From: Quillaja saponaria
Taxonomy: Eukaryota; Streptophyta; Magnoliopsida; Fabales; Quillajaceae
Length of the DNA stretch: 64,000 bases
Reading direction: 5' to 3'
NCBI GenBank assembly: GCA_029379385.1
Contig: CM055615.1
Location: 806,001 to 870,000, forward strand
Shown: piece by piece, positions 23,530 to 36,660 of the stretch
How the letters are laid out: every line of letters starts with the position of its first letter
Position numbering within the stretch: position 1 is the first letter of the stretch
The notes under the pieces: model-generated
Told to the model about the DNA's origin: nothing
The model's input: only the letters and a program-made list of their open reading frames with translations
The model's database searches: none
Made by a program: the position numbers and the translations under genes

Positions 23530-26500
23530 CTATAAAATCAAAGTTGATCTTCCTACCTTTAGTGGCAATCTCAACATCGAAGTCTTCCTTGATTGGATTT
23601 ATGAAGTAAAGAATTTTTTTGACATGATAGATGTCACTGAGGACAAATGAGTGAAGCTAGTGGCAAACAAGCTAAAAGGAGGTGTAGCTGCTTGATAGGA
23701 TACCTTACAAAATAATCGACAATGACAAGGTAAGACACAAGTGAGGTATTGGAGGATTATGAGCAATGCCTATTCCAAAAGTATCATAATTGTGTTCAAG
23801 GAAGCCGATCAGTCAGTGATTACACCGAAGAGTTTCTCCTACTCTCTGCATGATGCAACTTAACTAAAATAAAGGAACAACAAACATCATGTTACATCAA
23901 TGGCTTGAAGCATACAATTAAAGATCGAATGCCATTAACCCTTGTGTGGTTAGTTGATGAAACTCATAACATGGCCAGAAAGGCAGAGATGAATAATGGC
24001 ACAACCTCTAACGTTCTCTTGTTCATTCTCTAATGCACCAATGCATAATGCCCTGAACAGAGAAAAACCAATTATGGCTGAACTAATTAAATTTCCCGGC
24101 AGTATAAGTTAAAACGCCATCATAAATAGTAGTGGCGTAACAAGGCAAACGGGTCAAAGTTGTCGCAAGGCAATAAATTTAGTTGATTAGTGGAGAAAAT
24201 GATGAAGAAGAATACGATGTAACGTAAGGAGATGATGACCTAGAAAATACAAAGATCGCCGATTAACAAGGTGAACACATATCTTGTATGGTGCGAAGAT
24301 TGTTATATGCCCCAAAGTAAGAAAAGTCTTCTTAATGTAACAAAATCCTTCACTCACAGTGTTTGGTACAATATGAAGTTTATCACTTGATTATCGATAG
24401 TGGTAGTTATGAGAACATTGTATCAAAGATCTTAGTGAAGCATTTGAAGTTACCAACAAGACATCTCCATCTCCATACCAGATTGGATGGACTAAGAAAG
24501 GGATAACTATTCCAGTCACAGAAATTTGTGAAGTTCCAATTTCGATTGGAAAAACTTGTAAGGATGAAGTTGTTTGTGATATGGTTAACATGGATGTGAG
24601 ATATATTTTACTCGGAAGGCCATGATAACATGATGTGGATGCAACTCATTGTGGTAAATCCAACATCTATATTTTCTGGTGGTATGAAAAGAAGATTGCT
24701 ATCCTCTCAACCAGTAAAGGAGAAAACATGCCAAAAACTTCTAAAGTGGAGGGAAAAACTTTTCTTTCTATTGTAAGTCCTGAGGTAGAGTTTGTTTTTC
24801 AATCCAAAGAGTTCCGAACAATGTATGCTCTAGTTGTAAAAGGTAAGGAGACATTTGGAGCTAAAATTCCCAAGGAAGTATAGCCTTTGTTAACTAAATT
24901 TCAAAAAATTATTTCAGACAAACTACCTGATGGACTACCACCAATGAGGGACATACAACACTACATTGATTTAGTCCCTAGAGCAAGCATACCAAACCTA
25001 CCTCATTACAGCATGAACCCAAAAAAGAATGAGATTTTAAGATAGAAGATAGAAGAATTAATACGTAAAGGACATATTCAAGAAAGTATGAGTCCTTATG
25101 CAGTGCTTGCATTGTTAACACCCAAGAAAGATGGAAGTTGGTGAATGTGCGTTGATAGTCAGGCAATAAATAAGATAACGGTTCAATATCGCTTTCCAAT
25201 ACCATGTTTAGATGACATGTTAGACCAACTAGAAGGTTCTAAAATCTTCTCGAAGATTGACTTACGAAGTGGCTATCATCAAAATCGCATTAGACCTAGA
25301 GATGAATGGAAGACTGCTTTCAAAACAAGAGAAGATCTATTCGAGTGGATGGTGATGCCATTTGGATTGTCTAATGCATCTAGTACTTTCATGCGCCTTA
25401 TGAATCAAGTGCTTAGACCTTTCATTGGGAAGAATGTAGTTGTCTACTTTGACGATATTCTAATCTATAATCAAAGTAACAGTGAACATATTAAGCATTT
25501 GCGAGAAGTCTTGTGTGTTCTTAGAAATAACAAGTTATATGTCAACTTGAAGAAATGTGATTTCATGACTGATCACCTTAATTTCTTAGGGTATGTTTTG
25601 AGTTCTACAAGGATTTGTGTTGATGATGAGAAAGTACATGCTATTAGAGAATGACCAACACCTAAAACTATTGCAAAGGTCTATAGTTTTCATGGGTTAG
25701 CTACATTTTATCAAAAATTTATCCAGAATTTTAGTAGTATTACTGCTCCTATCATTAATTGCTTGAAGAAAATAAAATTTTATTGGAGTGAGGAACAGAC
25801 AAGAGTTTTGCAGAGATCAAAGAAAAGTTGACAACTGCACTAGTCTTAGCATTGCCTAACTTTGAAAATGTGTTTCAAGTGGAATATGATGCAAGTTGCA
25901 TTGGGATTGGAGCAGTTTTATCACAAGAAGGGAGACCAATTACCTTTTTCAGTGAGAAATTAAGTGAATCATGTCAAAAGTGGTATACATAGGAATAAGA
26001 GTTGTGTGCAGTGGTTCAAGCTCTTCAACATTGGGAATCTTACTTGACTCCATGGGAGTTTGTAATCCTTTTAGATCACGAAGCACTGAAACATTTCAAG
26101 AATCAGAAACACCTGAACAAGTTACATGCCAGGTGGGCTTTGTATCTGGAGCAATTTCCTTAAGTGATCAAGTACAAGTCTGGTACTTCCAATCAAGTTA
26201 CAGATGCTTTAGTAGGAGAGCCACTTTAGTTGTCACATTGAGCAGTCAAGTTGTTGGTTTCGAGTGCCTTAAAGAATTGTATGAGAATGATGCAAATTTC
26301 AAAGATATACGGGAAAAACACTTGACAAAACAACTTACGGAAGATTTTCATGTCATGTATGGTTATTTATTCAAGAGCATTAAGTTATGTATTCCAAAGG
26401 TGTCCCTACGAGAAAAGATCATCTGAGACTTACATAGAGGAGGCCTTGTTGGTTGGTCATTTTGGCCTGTGGCCAAATTATAGCTAGCTTGGAAGGAAGG

Positions 26501-27460
26501 TACTATTGGCCACAGTTGAAGAAAGATATGGCAATCTTGTTAGAAAGTGCCCAGTCTATCAAGTTGTGAAAGGGCAATCTCAGAATACAGGGTTTTACAA
26601 GCCATTACACATTCCTGAAGATATTTGGGAAGATTTATCTATGGATTCTGTCTTGGGGTTACTAAGAACTCAAAGAGAAGTAGATTATATGTTTGTTGTT
26701 GTTGACAAGTTTTTCAAAATGGCATATTTTATACCTTGTCAAAAGATTGCTGATGCGATGTACATTGTAAGAATTTTCTTTCAAGAGGTGGTATGACTTC
26801 ATGAGGTTTCTAAATCCATAACTGCAGGCAAAGACTTCAAATTTTTGTCACACTTTTGGATTACCCTATGGAAAAGATTTGATGCCAACTTAAAATTTAG
26901 TAGCACATCTCATCCACAAACTAACTGAAAAATTGAAGTCACGAACAAAATTCTAAGAAACCTTATACGCAGCATCTGTGGTGATAAACCAAAGCACTGG
27001 GTTTTTGCACTAGCCTAAGCTGAATTTGCCTACAACAATGCAGTTCATAGTTCGATAGGAGTATCACATTTCTATGTTGTTTATAGAAAGGTTCCAAACA
27101 TGTTCTAGATTTAGCTCAACTTCCTAAACTCCCTGGGGTAAGCATTATTGCAAGTAACATGACAAACCAAGTTCAGTCGATTCAACTAGAAGTGAGGAAG
27201 AAGTTGGAAACATCAAATACAAAGTACAAGATAGTAGCTAATAAGCATAAAAGATAGAAGATATTCAAAAAAAAGGCAACATGGTTATGGTGTACTTACT
27301 AAAAGAGAGATTTCCAGGGGGCGCCTATAATAAATTGAAGCCAAAGAAGTATGGTCCATACAAAATTGTCAAGAAAATCAATAATAATGCATATGTGATT
27401 GACTTGCTAAGTGATTAAGGGATTTCAAAAACTTTTAATGTTACTTACATGTATGAATAT
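23530..27460 (+). pseudogene. Ty3/gypsy gag-pol remains
   Basis: Reading across broken frames: gag around 23540-23990 with NLNIEVFLDWIYEVKNFFD and KLVANKLKGGVAA, interrupted by stops. Aspartic protease around 24380-24622 with LIIDSGSYENIVS and ending YILLGRP. Reverse transcriptase 25000-25654. RNase H around 25780-26230. Integrase from about 26430, including [11 protein letters not shown] and [12 protein letters not shown], to about 27100. The C-terminal tail [17 protein letters not shown] lies near 27360-27410. Frameshifts and stop codons separate most of these domains, so no functional polyprotein can be made. Confidence 0.85.
25145..25654 (+). pseudogene. Reverse transcriptase core of the Ty3/gypsy element
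   Basis: The longest intact stretch of the element, 169 codons. Motifs in order: [50 protein letters not shown], then the catalytic YFDDIL (25445-25462) and FLGYVLS. The polymerase active site is preserved. The frame is closed by stops on both sides (TGA just before, and after HAIRE). Part of the surrounding polyprotein, not a gene of its own. Confidence 0.9.
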
Positions 27461-27528
27461 TATCCTTCAGAAAGACTATCGTATCTTGATTTTAACTCGA
27501 AGGCGAGTATTTCTCAAGTGGAGGGTAT

Positions 27529-27860
27529 TGATGTGGAGCATATTGCCTAAGAATTTATGGAGAAGATCGATTAAGCAAAATCCAAGAGAAAGTAGTTTAG
27601 ATAGATTTTTTCTATTTCTCGTTTTTCTTTAGTCCCACACGAAAAATAAAAGGAGTAGTTATATTTTACAATTAGTATAAATAAGAAATTTATTTCTAGT
27701 CCCACATTGCTTAGGTAGAAAGAGTAAGAGCCTTGGAACCTTTATAAATATAGGTTCTCTCTTTGGTTCGTAAACTCAACTTTTCATTAATAAAAATTTC
27801 AAACTTTTGTCCCTTTTATTATTTATTTCTAGTGCGCTAGAATTTTAGTTCTCTTTGTCA
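27529..27860 (+). repeat. 3' LTR of Ty3/gypsy element
   Basis: Begins TGATGTGGAGCATATTG directly after the polypurine tract and ends CTCTTTGTCA. Partner of 22511-22841. Confidence 0.9.
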
Positions 27861-28484
27861 AGGACGTTTGTTAGAATGAATCTAGTGGTTTTGTTTCTGT
27901 CGAATGAGTCAATTATAGTTTTTCCAAGTGAATTTTGATTGTGATCATTTGGTGAGTCTTGATAGTGGTGGTGGTCATTGTATCAGATTCTAACGAATGT
28001 GGAGAAGGTTGTTGGTGAATAATGGTTGGTGGAATAACTTGATGTGCCGCCATAAATAGGTACCTTACAATCGTATATATTATATTATGTTTTATAGTTG
28101 TTTCTCAAATTTTCTTATTTTTTATACTTTATTATTATAAATTATTCTTTAAATTAGGAGGATTTGAAGGTATAAGACAAGATATATTATAATTTTTGTT
28201 TGTTGTGATTAATATATATACCTTTTATTCTTTTTATTAAATACTTACTAATTTAAATAAAATATTTTAGGGGTGTAATCATAAAATTGTGTAATAATAA
28301 ATCATCTATTCTTTTTTCTCTTCAGTTTCAAAACAAGAATTATATTTTATCATTTTCTCTCATCTTTTTCATTCTTTAATCTCCCAAATGAAAAAAAAAA
28401 CAAAAATAGTGTTATTTTTCATCTACTCTCCTCTCCTCACCCCTCACTCAAAATTCCCAAATAGAGCCTATCCGACTTTCTTTT
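27861..28484. other. Spacer between gypsy element and satellite
   Basis: AT-rich sequence. No gene or element end recognised. Confidence 0.4.
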
Positions 28485-29407
28485 AAATTTACTCTCACAT
28501 ATTATTAATACTTAACTGGTCACAATGTTAGCCAATTTACACAAAAATTATCTCATACATAAATAACAAATAAATCGACAACTACTGAGAAGATTTGGTA
28601 AAAAACTATTAGACCTTAATTAGTCATCACTACAAATTATTCTCATGAGTAACTAATATATATCAAATTTCGCTTATTTTCTCATAAATTATTAACATAT
28701 AAATGGTATCCGTACCTTAAACTGATTTCCCAACAAATTTAATCTCATATATTATCAACACGTAACTCGTCACAATATTAGCCAATTGATACCCAAATTA
28801 TCTCGTAGTAAATAATTAACAAGCAAATAGTCCATTACTTAGGTGATTTACTCAAAATTATTAGACCTTAATTAATTTCACTACAAATTATTCTCATATG
28901 CAATTAATATGTAAATAATTAAAATTTCTCATATGCAATTAACATGAAAATGCTCACCTTAACTGATTTTCTCACATGTGTTTACACATAATACATGTAA
29001 ATCTTCACAAGATTGGCCAGTTAACACAAAATATCTCATATGTAAATACCAATCATAAATCACTAAGTATAAGCCGATTTAAGCAAAAACTATTATACCT
29101 TAGCAAAATTCACTACAAATTATTCTCATATGTAATTAATATATAAAGTACAATTAATGTAATTTCTCATACGTTATTCTAATATGTAATTAACATGTAA
29201 ATGGTATCCATCTTAATTAATTTCCTTAAAAATTTGTTCACATGTTATTTAACACGTAAATCATAACACTATTGGATAATTTACAAGCAAATTATCTCAC
29301 ATATAAATAACAAGTAAATAGCCATTTAAGCAGCCAATTTACTCAATCATTATCAGACCTTACTCAATTTCAATACAAATTTTTCTCATCAGTAATTAAT
29401 ATGTAAA
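28485..29407. repeat. Satellite-like array, about 250-bp monomer, about four copies
   Basis: A diverged monomer recurs with landmarks CTCACATATTATTAATAC (28492), CTCATATATTATCAACACG (28743), then related text near 28984 and 29240, a spacing of about 250 bp. Each copy contains ACAATATTAGCCAATT-like, TTATCTCATATGTAAATAAC-like and CACTACAAATTATTCTCAT-like blocks. Within each monomer the short motif ATGTAATTAACATGTAAAT is itself repeated. The array resumes at 30447. Confidence 0.8.
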
Positions 29408-30446
29408 TAAAGGCTCGGGAAGGGACAATGTCGCTCTCATGAGCTCTGAGTATCTCTTTATGAGCTACCAATCATGTTCTGGCTACGTGTCTGCTAAAGT
29501 TTCTTTCTTTCTTTTTTTTGGACAGTGCCTAGTGTTATATATCTCTGTGTGAGAGAATTTTTAAGCCTTAGAATGACAGGTTGTAGTTTTGGAGTACATG
29601 GTGTGAGAGAGGAGATGATGAGGAGATTGTTGAATTCGATAAGTTGGTGGTTTATGGGAAGATTGCTCTAGAAGCTAGCCTAATTGGCAATGTAGTAATT
29701 GAGCGTCAAGTTAATACGATGTCCCTGCAAAATACACTAGAGGGTTATCCTAAGGATTTTCGAGTGGAAGAGATGCAGGGTGGACAATATTTTTACTTCT
29801 TTTTTGCTAAAGAATTTGGTACGTTGAAGGCGATGCGTCGAAACCCTTGGCTATGCTGAAATCAACTATTGATACTTCGAAGATGGGAAGAGAGTAGGGT
29901 TAAGCTGTAAACCTTCACGAAATCCCCTTTTCAAAGTCCAAATCTAGAGGCTCCCACGACAAGGGCTGGATTTTCAAATCGAATATTTTCCAATAATGCA
30001 TTATTTCAAATAGTAATTTGAACATAAATTAAAATTTGATTTTGAATTCGGATGCAATTTTGAATATTCGGATTCGATTCCAAATTCAAATAGAATTTCA
30101 AATTTCAATTCAAATTTTTTTTAGGATATTTTGGTAAAAAATTAAAAAATAGTTTTTATTTTAATTTTTTTCCTAATAAATCTAACTCAAATTCAAAATC
30201 AAATACTATTTTGAATAATTTGTTAGAATATCGAATCAACTAATTCATTCTCCAGATTCGAATTCAAGTTTGAATTTTAAATAGAATTCGAGTTTGAATT
30301 TTTGAATTTGAACTCGAATCTAGATTCGAATAATCTAATTTGAATTTCACCTCTATCCATGACATTATCAAGCCTGAGAAATAGGAAAATAATAGCCTCA
30401 GCTTTTAGGGATTATTTGGATCATGGTGGAATCTGTGGATTTACTT
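29408..30446 (+). mobile_element. About 1-kb insertion in the satellite carrying a DUF4283 (retroelement ORF1-type) fragment
   Basis: The satellite pattern stops at AATATGTAAAT and resumes in register about 1.04 kb later. Around 29611-29900 is a plus-strand frame with DDEEIVEFDKLV, LIGNVVIERQVNTMSLQNTL, FRVEEMQGGQYFYFFFAKEF and MRRNPW, followed after one stop by LLILRRWEE. This is the pattern of the DUF4283 domain found in plant LINE and related gag-like ORF1 proteins. The right part (30000-30350) is AT-rich with repeated GAATTCGAATTT-like text and no coding signal. I could not identify ends, so the type of element is uncertain. Confidence 0.6.
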
Positions 30447-30885
30447 TATTCTTATGTTTAACATGTAAATTTTCTCAATCTAATTAACAGAACTGTTCAC
30501 AAATTTACAGTCACATGTAATTAAGAAGTGAATCGTTACTTTTTTAATTAGACACTTAACCGAAATGATCTAATACGTTAATAACAAGTAAATCTCCAAT
30601 TGCTCAACCAATTTACTCTTAAACTATTAGACTTTTCTATTTCCTTACAAATTATTCTCATATGTAATTAATTTATTTTTCATAAATAATTCTTTTATGT
30701 AATTAACATGTAAATTTTCTCAATATTTACAAAATTTCTCACAATTTTTACTCTCACATGTAGTTAACACTTAAGTTGTTATTAGACACTTTAACTCAGA
30801 AATTATCTAACATACGTTAATATATAACATGTAAACTGTCAATTTCATTACAAAATATTCTCGTATGTAATTAATATAAAGTCTT
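30447..30885. repeat. Continuation of the satellite-like array
   Basis: About 1.7 further monomers with the same landmarks (TTAACATGTAAATTTTCTCA, CAAATTATTCTCATATGTA, CTCACATGTAGTTAACACTT). They start at the monomer position at which the first block stops. Confidence 0.75.
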
Positions 30886-31391
30886 CAAGGAAGCCTGGTA
30901 AGATTAATTTATGAAAATTGAAAGAGTCACCCCTTGTCATATTGATGATTACAGCTGATGAGGTTTATTTTATTTATTGAACGGTAGCAAAATATTTCAC
31001 AAGTTTCAATCTGAATACAATCAGATAATATTTCATTACTGACAGCACAATGATTAAGATGAGGCTCTTGAGAACAATGATGTCTCAAACTCGAGTCCCC
31101 GTCTATTAATGATCTGGTTTAAAATTATTAGGTGAAATTTATAATGTTAAAAGAATAAATATTGTGTCACCATTGTGCACCATTGTGGCTTTAATTTTAG
31201 ACCTATAGATTCAAGAATGAACTTTTACTAATTATATTATGCTAAATCTTGAAAGTAAGCTGTTTTTATATATAAAAATATACAAAAAATATTTTTATAT
31301 ATATATTTAAAAATTATACTTTGATTATATATTATAAAATAACATATATATATATAAATAATTTTTTATGGTTCAATCTCGGTTGAACCTC

Positions 31392-31426
31392 TGACCCTTG
31401 ACCCTTGACCCTTGACCCTTGACCCT
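31392..31426. repeat. (TGACCCT)5 heptamer minisatellite
   Basis: Five perfect head-to-tail copies of a 7-bp unit in otherwise AT-rich DNA. Confidence 0.95.
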
Positions 31427-32269
31427 CTTCTTTTTTTCTGTGTTGATGTAGATCTAGGCTGGGTATGAAAGTCTTGGTTTTTTCCACTTGTATAGTCGAC
31501 AAAAAAAGAAGATATCATTGATCCATGAAAAAAAAAATCTTCGTTTGGAGCTCGCATGCAGAACCATTCATCTCCAACTTTCATGGGAAAAATACATGTA
31601 AAGAATAATAGGGCTATGGTCAAGGTCTATCATCCTAGATTGTACAAAAGCATGACATCAATTCTCAACTTTCTTATTCATATCATAAAAAAAGGGGAAT
31701 ACTTTAAAGAATTAGGGGTTCCAATTCAAACTTGTACCAATATTGTAGGAGTAGCTAGCTAGGTGGCCAATTGTTTCGCCTACTACATGTTTGACAGATT
31801 GTACAAGCCAATTCATTGTGCACTGGTGGTTTCCAACATAATGTTGCAGCATGGGTGCCTTGAAGAGTTGCTTTCACTTTAAGTTTCTTCTGTAACTCAG
31901 TTAGATTAAAAAAGTTAAAAATGGTTTTGATCATCATACTCCTTTTTGTGGGGATCAAACATGCTATGTTGGTCCAAAATACCAACATAGCTGTCTACTG
32001 ATCCAAACTGATTAAAAAGAAAAGAAAGAAAATCATGGATTGTGCTATCATGCAGTTTGATTAATTGTTTTTATCTGTAGGTATTGCTGGCTATATCTAA
32101 CACGTGAGGAAAAGAGACAAAGACTCTTTTGTACAATATATGCTCCAAGAGAGGTTTTCCTATCAGATTTGCTTCTTTCTAGCTAAGCTAAACCTCTCCC
32201 ATAAGCTTACATGTACTTGTTCTGTTTGGTAACTAGAACTTAGCCCGTGAACCTCATTGTCACACACGA

Positions 32270-32325
32270 GAGAGGTGAGAGGTGAGAGGTGAGAGGTGAG
32301 AGGTGAGAGGTGAGAGGTGAGAGGT
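32270..32325. repeat. (GAGAGGT)8 heptamer minisatellite
   Basis: Eight perfect head-to-tail copies of GAGAGGT. Confidence 0.95.
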
Positions 32326-35300
32326 GGCATATACTTAGACATCAGCTGTCATAGACCAAATGGAATCTACCCCACACCAACTCTTCATTTCTTTTTCTTT
32401 CTTTCTTTTTTTTTAATATTTTTGTCATGGACATAATCTTTTCAACTTTTGAATAAGAAATAGAGATAATATATTTAACAAGCACTCTTAGAATTCCAAC
32501 TATGATAAACATCTTTCATAATTAATAAGGTGTATGTATTTGCCAATTTAGACAACCATTAATTCTCACACCCTTTTTAGTAAGTCTTGTGTGCTATAGA
32601 TATATCATAATTTTACTACATCACAAACTGGTAAATTAATTTATTGCTTAACTTTTCGAGTTTTGAAAAATCTTTAATAAAATCGGAGGGATTCTTATGA
32701 ATTTCTTATTTTCAATGTAATTGGCACATTTTTTTTATTAGGTAAAAAAATATAAATTAATCTATATGTATAAAAGCTGAACTAGATACTGCTAAGCACT
32801 AAATTAAAAGAAAGAAAAAGTGTAGTTTTAATGTTAAATCATGAATGCAAGTTTAATGTTGACATATATCTATTGATATTACAGATAGTGAGGCTTTACT
32901 TTGAACTTGGCATAAGAGAGTCGTGCCTGGATATCTAAGTTATTGTCTCTCTCCTTCACTCCTCTCTCTCCTCTTCTAGTTTCCACAAGGGGTCTATTTT
33001 TATAAATACCAAAAACGTGTAGGTCCTTTCCCATAAATTAAGTTTCATAAAAAGAACGGCAGGTTAACCTCATCAGTTGTATATTCTAGTGTTCATTGAG
33101 CTGTCTTAATAAATAAATAAAACTGTTTATATCAAATTCAAAAAAATTAACTTAATTGTGCCCAAATTAATTTAAAATAAAGGAAAAGAAAAGTTTGTCA
33201 CGAGACACATTTCCAAATTTATCACTATTTTTGTTAATATTCATATTTATTTTTTGACTTGACATCAATTATATCTTTTTCTTGATATAAACTAAATTTT
33301 GTTTTATTTACTACATATTCTTTGTACTAATTTCATATTAAGACCCCTTTGTTGAACAAATTTGATTGATTAGTACTAAACAAATTCAGAAAAGGACAAG
33401 TAATTAGTATAATTAAGGGCCCATGTGCATCAACTGGTTCCTACAATTTTTAGAATATTGATTATTAATTGTCTCGCACTTCATGCAGAAAGAGATCTTC
33501 CTTAGATGTTTCCTAAACCAAATTGAATACCAAATTGAACCAATAATTCACTCCTATCATTGATAACCACGACCAAAAAAATTTACTATAGGTCAGACAA
33601 TTGTCATTATATTTATTATTGACAAAAAAAAAAAAAAATTGTTGTTAATATATCTTATATATAGGTAACGCCAATGAAAGTAATTTATCACTAAAAGATT
33701 TTATATGATAATATTAATAATGTCATAAAACTCAACAATGATAAGTACCAAGTCATGGGTTGGGTTTGAGTCATTTCATGGACACTCTTTGGTGGACATC
33801 TTCAATCTCGTTGTTTTGAACTAGGAAATTTAAAAAAAAATAAAAAAATGATAAGTACCAAGTCACCCTAAAATTTGAAATAGTATACATTTCTTCTAAA
33901 ATAGTTAGCACACTTGCTAGCACATCATTTTTTTTTTTCTAAGAGCAAGTATCATGCGTTTGTTGATAATTGAAGATCAATGAGTAGAAGAGGACAACAT
34001 TAGAAGGAAAAAGGAGATAAACTTTTTGATTATTTTTGTCCAATCAATAATATTCCAGGCCCGAGTCTATATAAGAGAAATTAAACAATCGAGAGAAGAA
34101 AATTTGCATACTCCAATTTGTCATACCCAAAAATAAAAGGACAAATTTCTAACTATTTTACCAGTTGTCAACTGCATTATTGCTCTCGCACAATAATAGT
34201 AGCTCTCTCTTTTTTCTTTTTTTATAAGAAAAGATCATGGAGATTCATTAGCAAATAGAATAACAATATAGAGGGCATCTACGAGAATTGATGAAAGTTT
34301 GCCTCAAATCGAACATAAATTTTTCTAATTTAAGATAACAATTAACAATATTACAACTTAAGACAAAGATATAAATAATTAAGAGCAACCAAATAATTCA
34401 TCGATAAGAGTGTAAGATTGAGCTATCTCACTCTTATCGAATACAAAACAAATTATATAGAGAGAGAAAATAATTTGATTTTCACTTGAAGTTTCTGAGT
34501 GGGACATCTTTGTTATGGGATTAAGGAGCTATCTTTCTAATAATATTCAACGAAAGCATGATTAGCTGTAATCTCAATTAAATCAATTGATAGTTACAAG
34601 CTAATATTAAATTATACATAAATAAAATTTATTTAAGTTAAAAGTAGAACAAAAACAAGGTATAGCTCTTGAACCTATGAAACCCTAGGAAGAATAAACT
34701 TGAAAGTAGGGCATGGAGTTTGCTTTGTTGATTTGTTTGGATGGTTAACACGAGCAAGCATGTGAATTGGTTAGGTACATAATAATATAATATGTAATAA
34801 AACTGAAATAATATAAAATAGAACTATTAATTAGGAGCTTTTACCTCTATCCTCAAATATTGTATATCTTACGAATTGCCTAAACCAATTAATTAGTGCC
34901 TTGTTGGTAAATCAAAAGTCAATTGATAAACATACTACCAAAAATGGTCTTAAATATGTAAGAGATCTAGGCTTAATAAATCCAGGGTTATTCTACTAAG
35001 GTTGGTGTTTATTAAAAAGTTTTTCAAATAGACTATTTAGTCAACGAATATAGATTATGACTCGCAAGTGTTGGAGATGTCGGCTGCCATGCAAGGAGAG
35101 AAAAGTCACGTGGAGAGGTATAGATTATTACAAAGAGAATTAATTGTGAAGAAGTGAGTGAGAAAGAGTAATAAAATCAAATATATATAGATAATATATA
35201 ATAAAGAGTTGAGTGAGGAATAAAATCGAACATGTTGTGGGCTTTCTGTAGTCTATCAGGCTAGGAATCTACACGTGATCTATCCAAGTTCGAACGCAGA

Positions 35301-36660
35301 AATTATTATGAAATCTGCATGGGATTGTTTTTTTTCTGAGTTGAGATTTGAGAGGAAAGCTAGCGGTGGCTAAACCCTCTCTTTCTCTCTGTGATCGTAT
35401 CAGGTAGGGGATGTATGATAAGCATCGAAAATAGCGAAGGAAGAGTCAAATGTAGTTTAGCTGTCAATCCCTCCAAACACCTCTCACGGGGCTACCTTCA
35501 TCATTCTCTCTCTTTCCTCATAACTAGTTGTATTTGCTTCATTTCTTTCTTTGTTTTATTTCCTTTTGTTTTTTTGCTAATAGTTTTATTTCCTTTTGTT
35601 ATTTACTGAAATATCCATGTCTTTGACAAGTTTAAGATTCTTGTTCTAATTAGGGTTCTAATTAAGTTTTACTTAAAACTTGAGAGAAATACATAAAGAC
35701 AGACTTGGAGTCAATCTCGAAATAGACTCTCTGATGCTTAAATCACAATAAGATATATGATATATTAGAGAATTAGCTAGGATTGCAATTCATCTCTTTA
35801 CATAGATTCTCTCTATATAAAATTATATCTTGAGAATTACTAATTATTCAAGATTAATTATCTTAGTGAATTTTAGTTTTACTTTATAGGAATCTTCTAA
35901 ATTTGACTGAGATTGAGCTCATTGGCTAATTGATCTGTTGATATATGTTTACTTAATTGTCATGAGTTCATTGGTATGATAATTCGATGTATATTTCTCT
36001 CTCTTTTATTGGTTTTGATTAAAAGTGACACTTAATTTGATAATAATTTTGCATTACAAATATTAAGCTTAATTAATCCAATCCTGAATAGTACTCTGAA
36101 AGAAAACGATGGTGTTAGTTCACTGATTAATTTGATTAGACTAAAAACAAGGTGTTAATTATTGTTTAAAGAAAGTATCATGGTGATAATTGATTAGTTG
36201 TTACATCTAATATTGTAATAGGAATTCGCATAATGGCTTCAATATTGGGATTTCTCTTTCAAGTTTGAAAATTCCAGCTCCTTCTCAATTAATGTATGGT
36301 ACTGTACTAAATGTAATCAAGGAAAATTAACTTGAGGTCAAATTAGTAATTCACTTGTGAAAAGCATATTTTCTGGTGGGGAAAATTTTGATGTATCCAA
36401 CATGGAATTGGAAACAAACATAATAGTATATATATAGAGGTTCATCTATAAAATAATAATAATAATAATAAATAAATAAAATAAAATAAATAAAGGAGGT
36501 CATTTTTGAGAGCTCATGGTCCCTATAAATAAAAACTCCACTAATCCTAAAATAGAAAAATGAGGAAAAGAGGAAACTCAAAAGGGATCAAACCCACAAA
36601 AAAGTTGTTTTAAAAATAGAATCAATTTGAGATAAAAGGAATAAGTAGAGGTGCAGAAGC

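Larger units (their letters stand above)
22511..27860 (+). mobile_element. Ty3/gypsy LTR retrotransposon, about 5.35 kb, decayed
   Basis: Two LTRs of 331 and 332 bp (22511-22841 and 27529-27860) start TGATGTG and end GTCA. TGGTATCAGAGTCAG at 22860-22874 is an initiator-Met primer-binding site. A purine tract AAGTGGAGGGTAT (27516-27528) precedes the 3' LTR. The interior has gag, protease, reverse transcriptase, RNase H and integrase in Ty3/gypsy order, interrupted by many stops and frameshifts. No 5-bp target duplication is clear. Both flanks contain TAGTGGTT (22501-22508 and 27883-27890), but not directly against the LTR ends. No chromodomain is recognisable after integrase. Confidence 0.92.
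30886..36660. other. Long intergenic region with two heptamer minisatellites
   Basis: About 5.8 kb of AT-rich DNA upstream of the HLH gene. Apart from the two perfect heptamer arrays listed separately and an (AAT)n/(AAAT)n tract near 36450-36495, I see no gene or transposon ends. A 17-bp direct repeat ATGATAAGTACCAAGTC occurs near 33739 and 33848, without further extension. Confidence 0.45.

Noticed and set aside
22501..27890. TAGTGGTT on both sides of the gypsy element as a target duplication
   Set aside because: The copies are not next to the LTR ends and have 8 bp, where Ty3/gypsy integrases make about 5 bp. The match may be chance.
31366..31623. Open frame with Arg/Gly-rich tail on the minus strand
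   Set aside because: The apparent RVKGQGSRVRG tail is only the translation of the TGACCCT minisatellite.
33739..33864. 17-bp direct repeat ATGATAAGTACCAAGTC
   Set aside because: No further extension on either side and no other structural sign of a mobile element.
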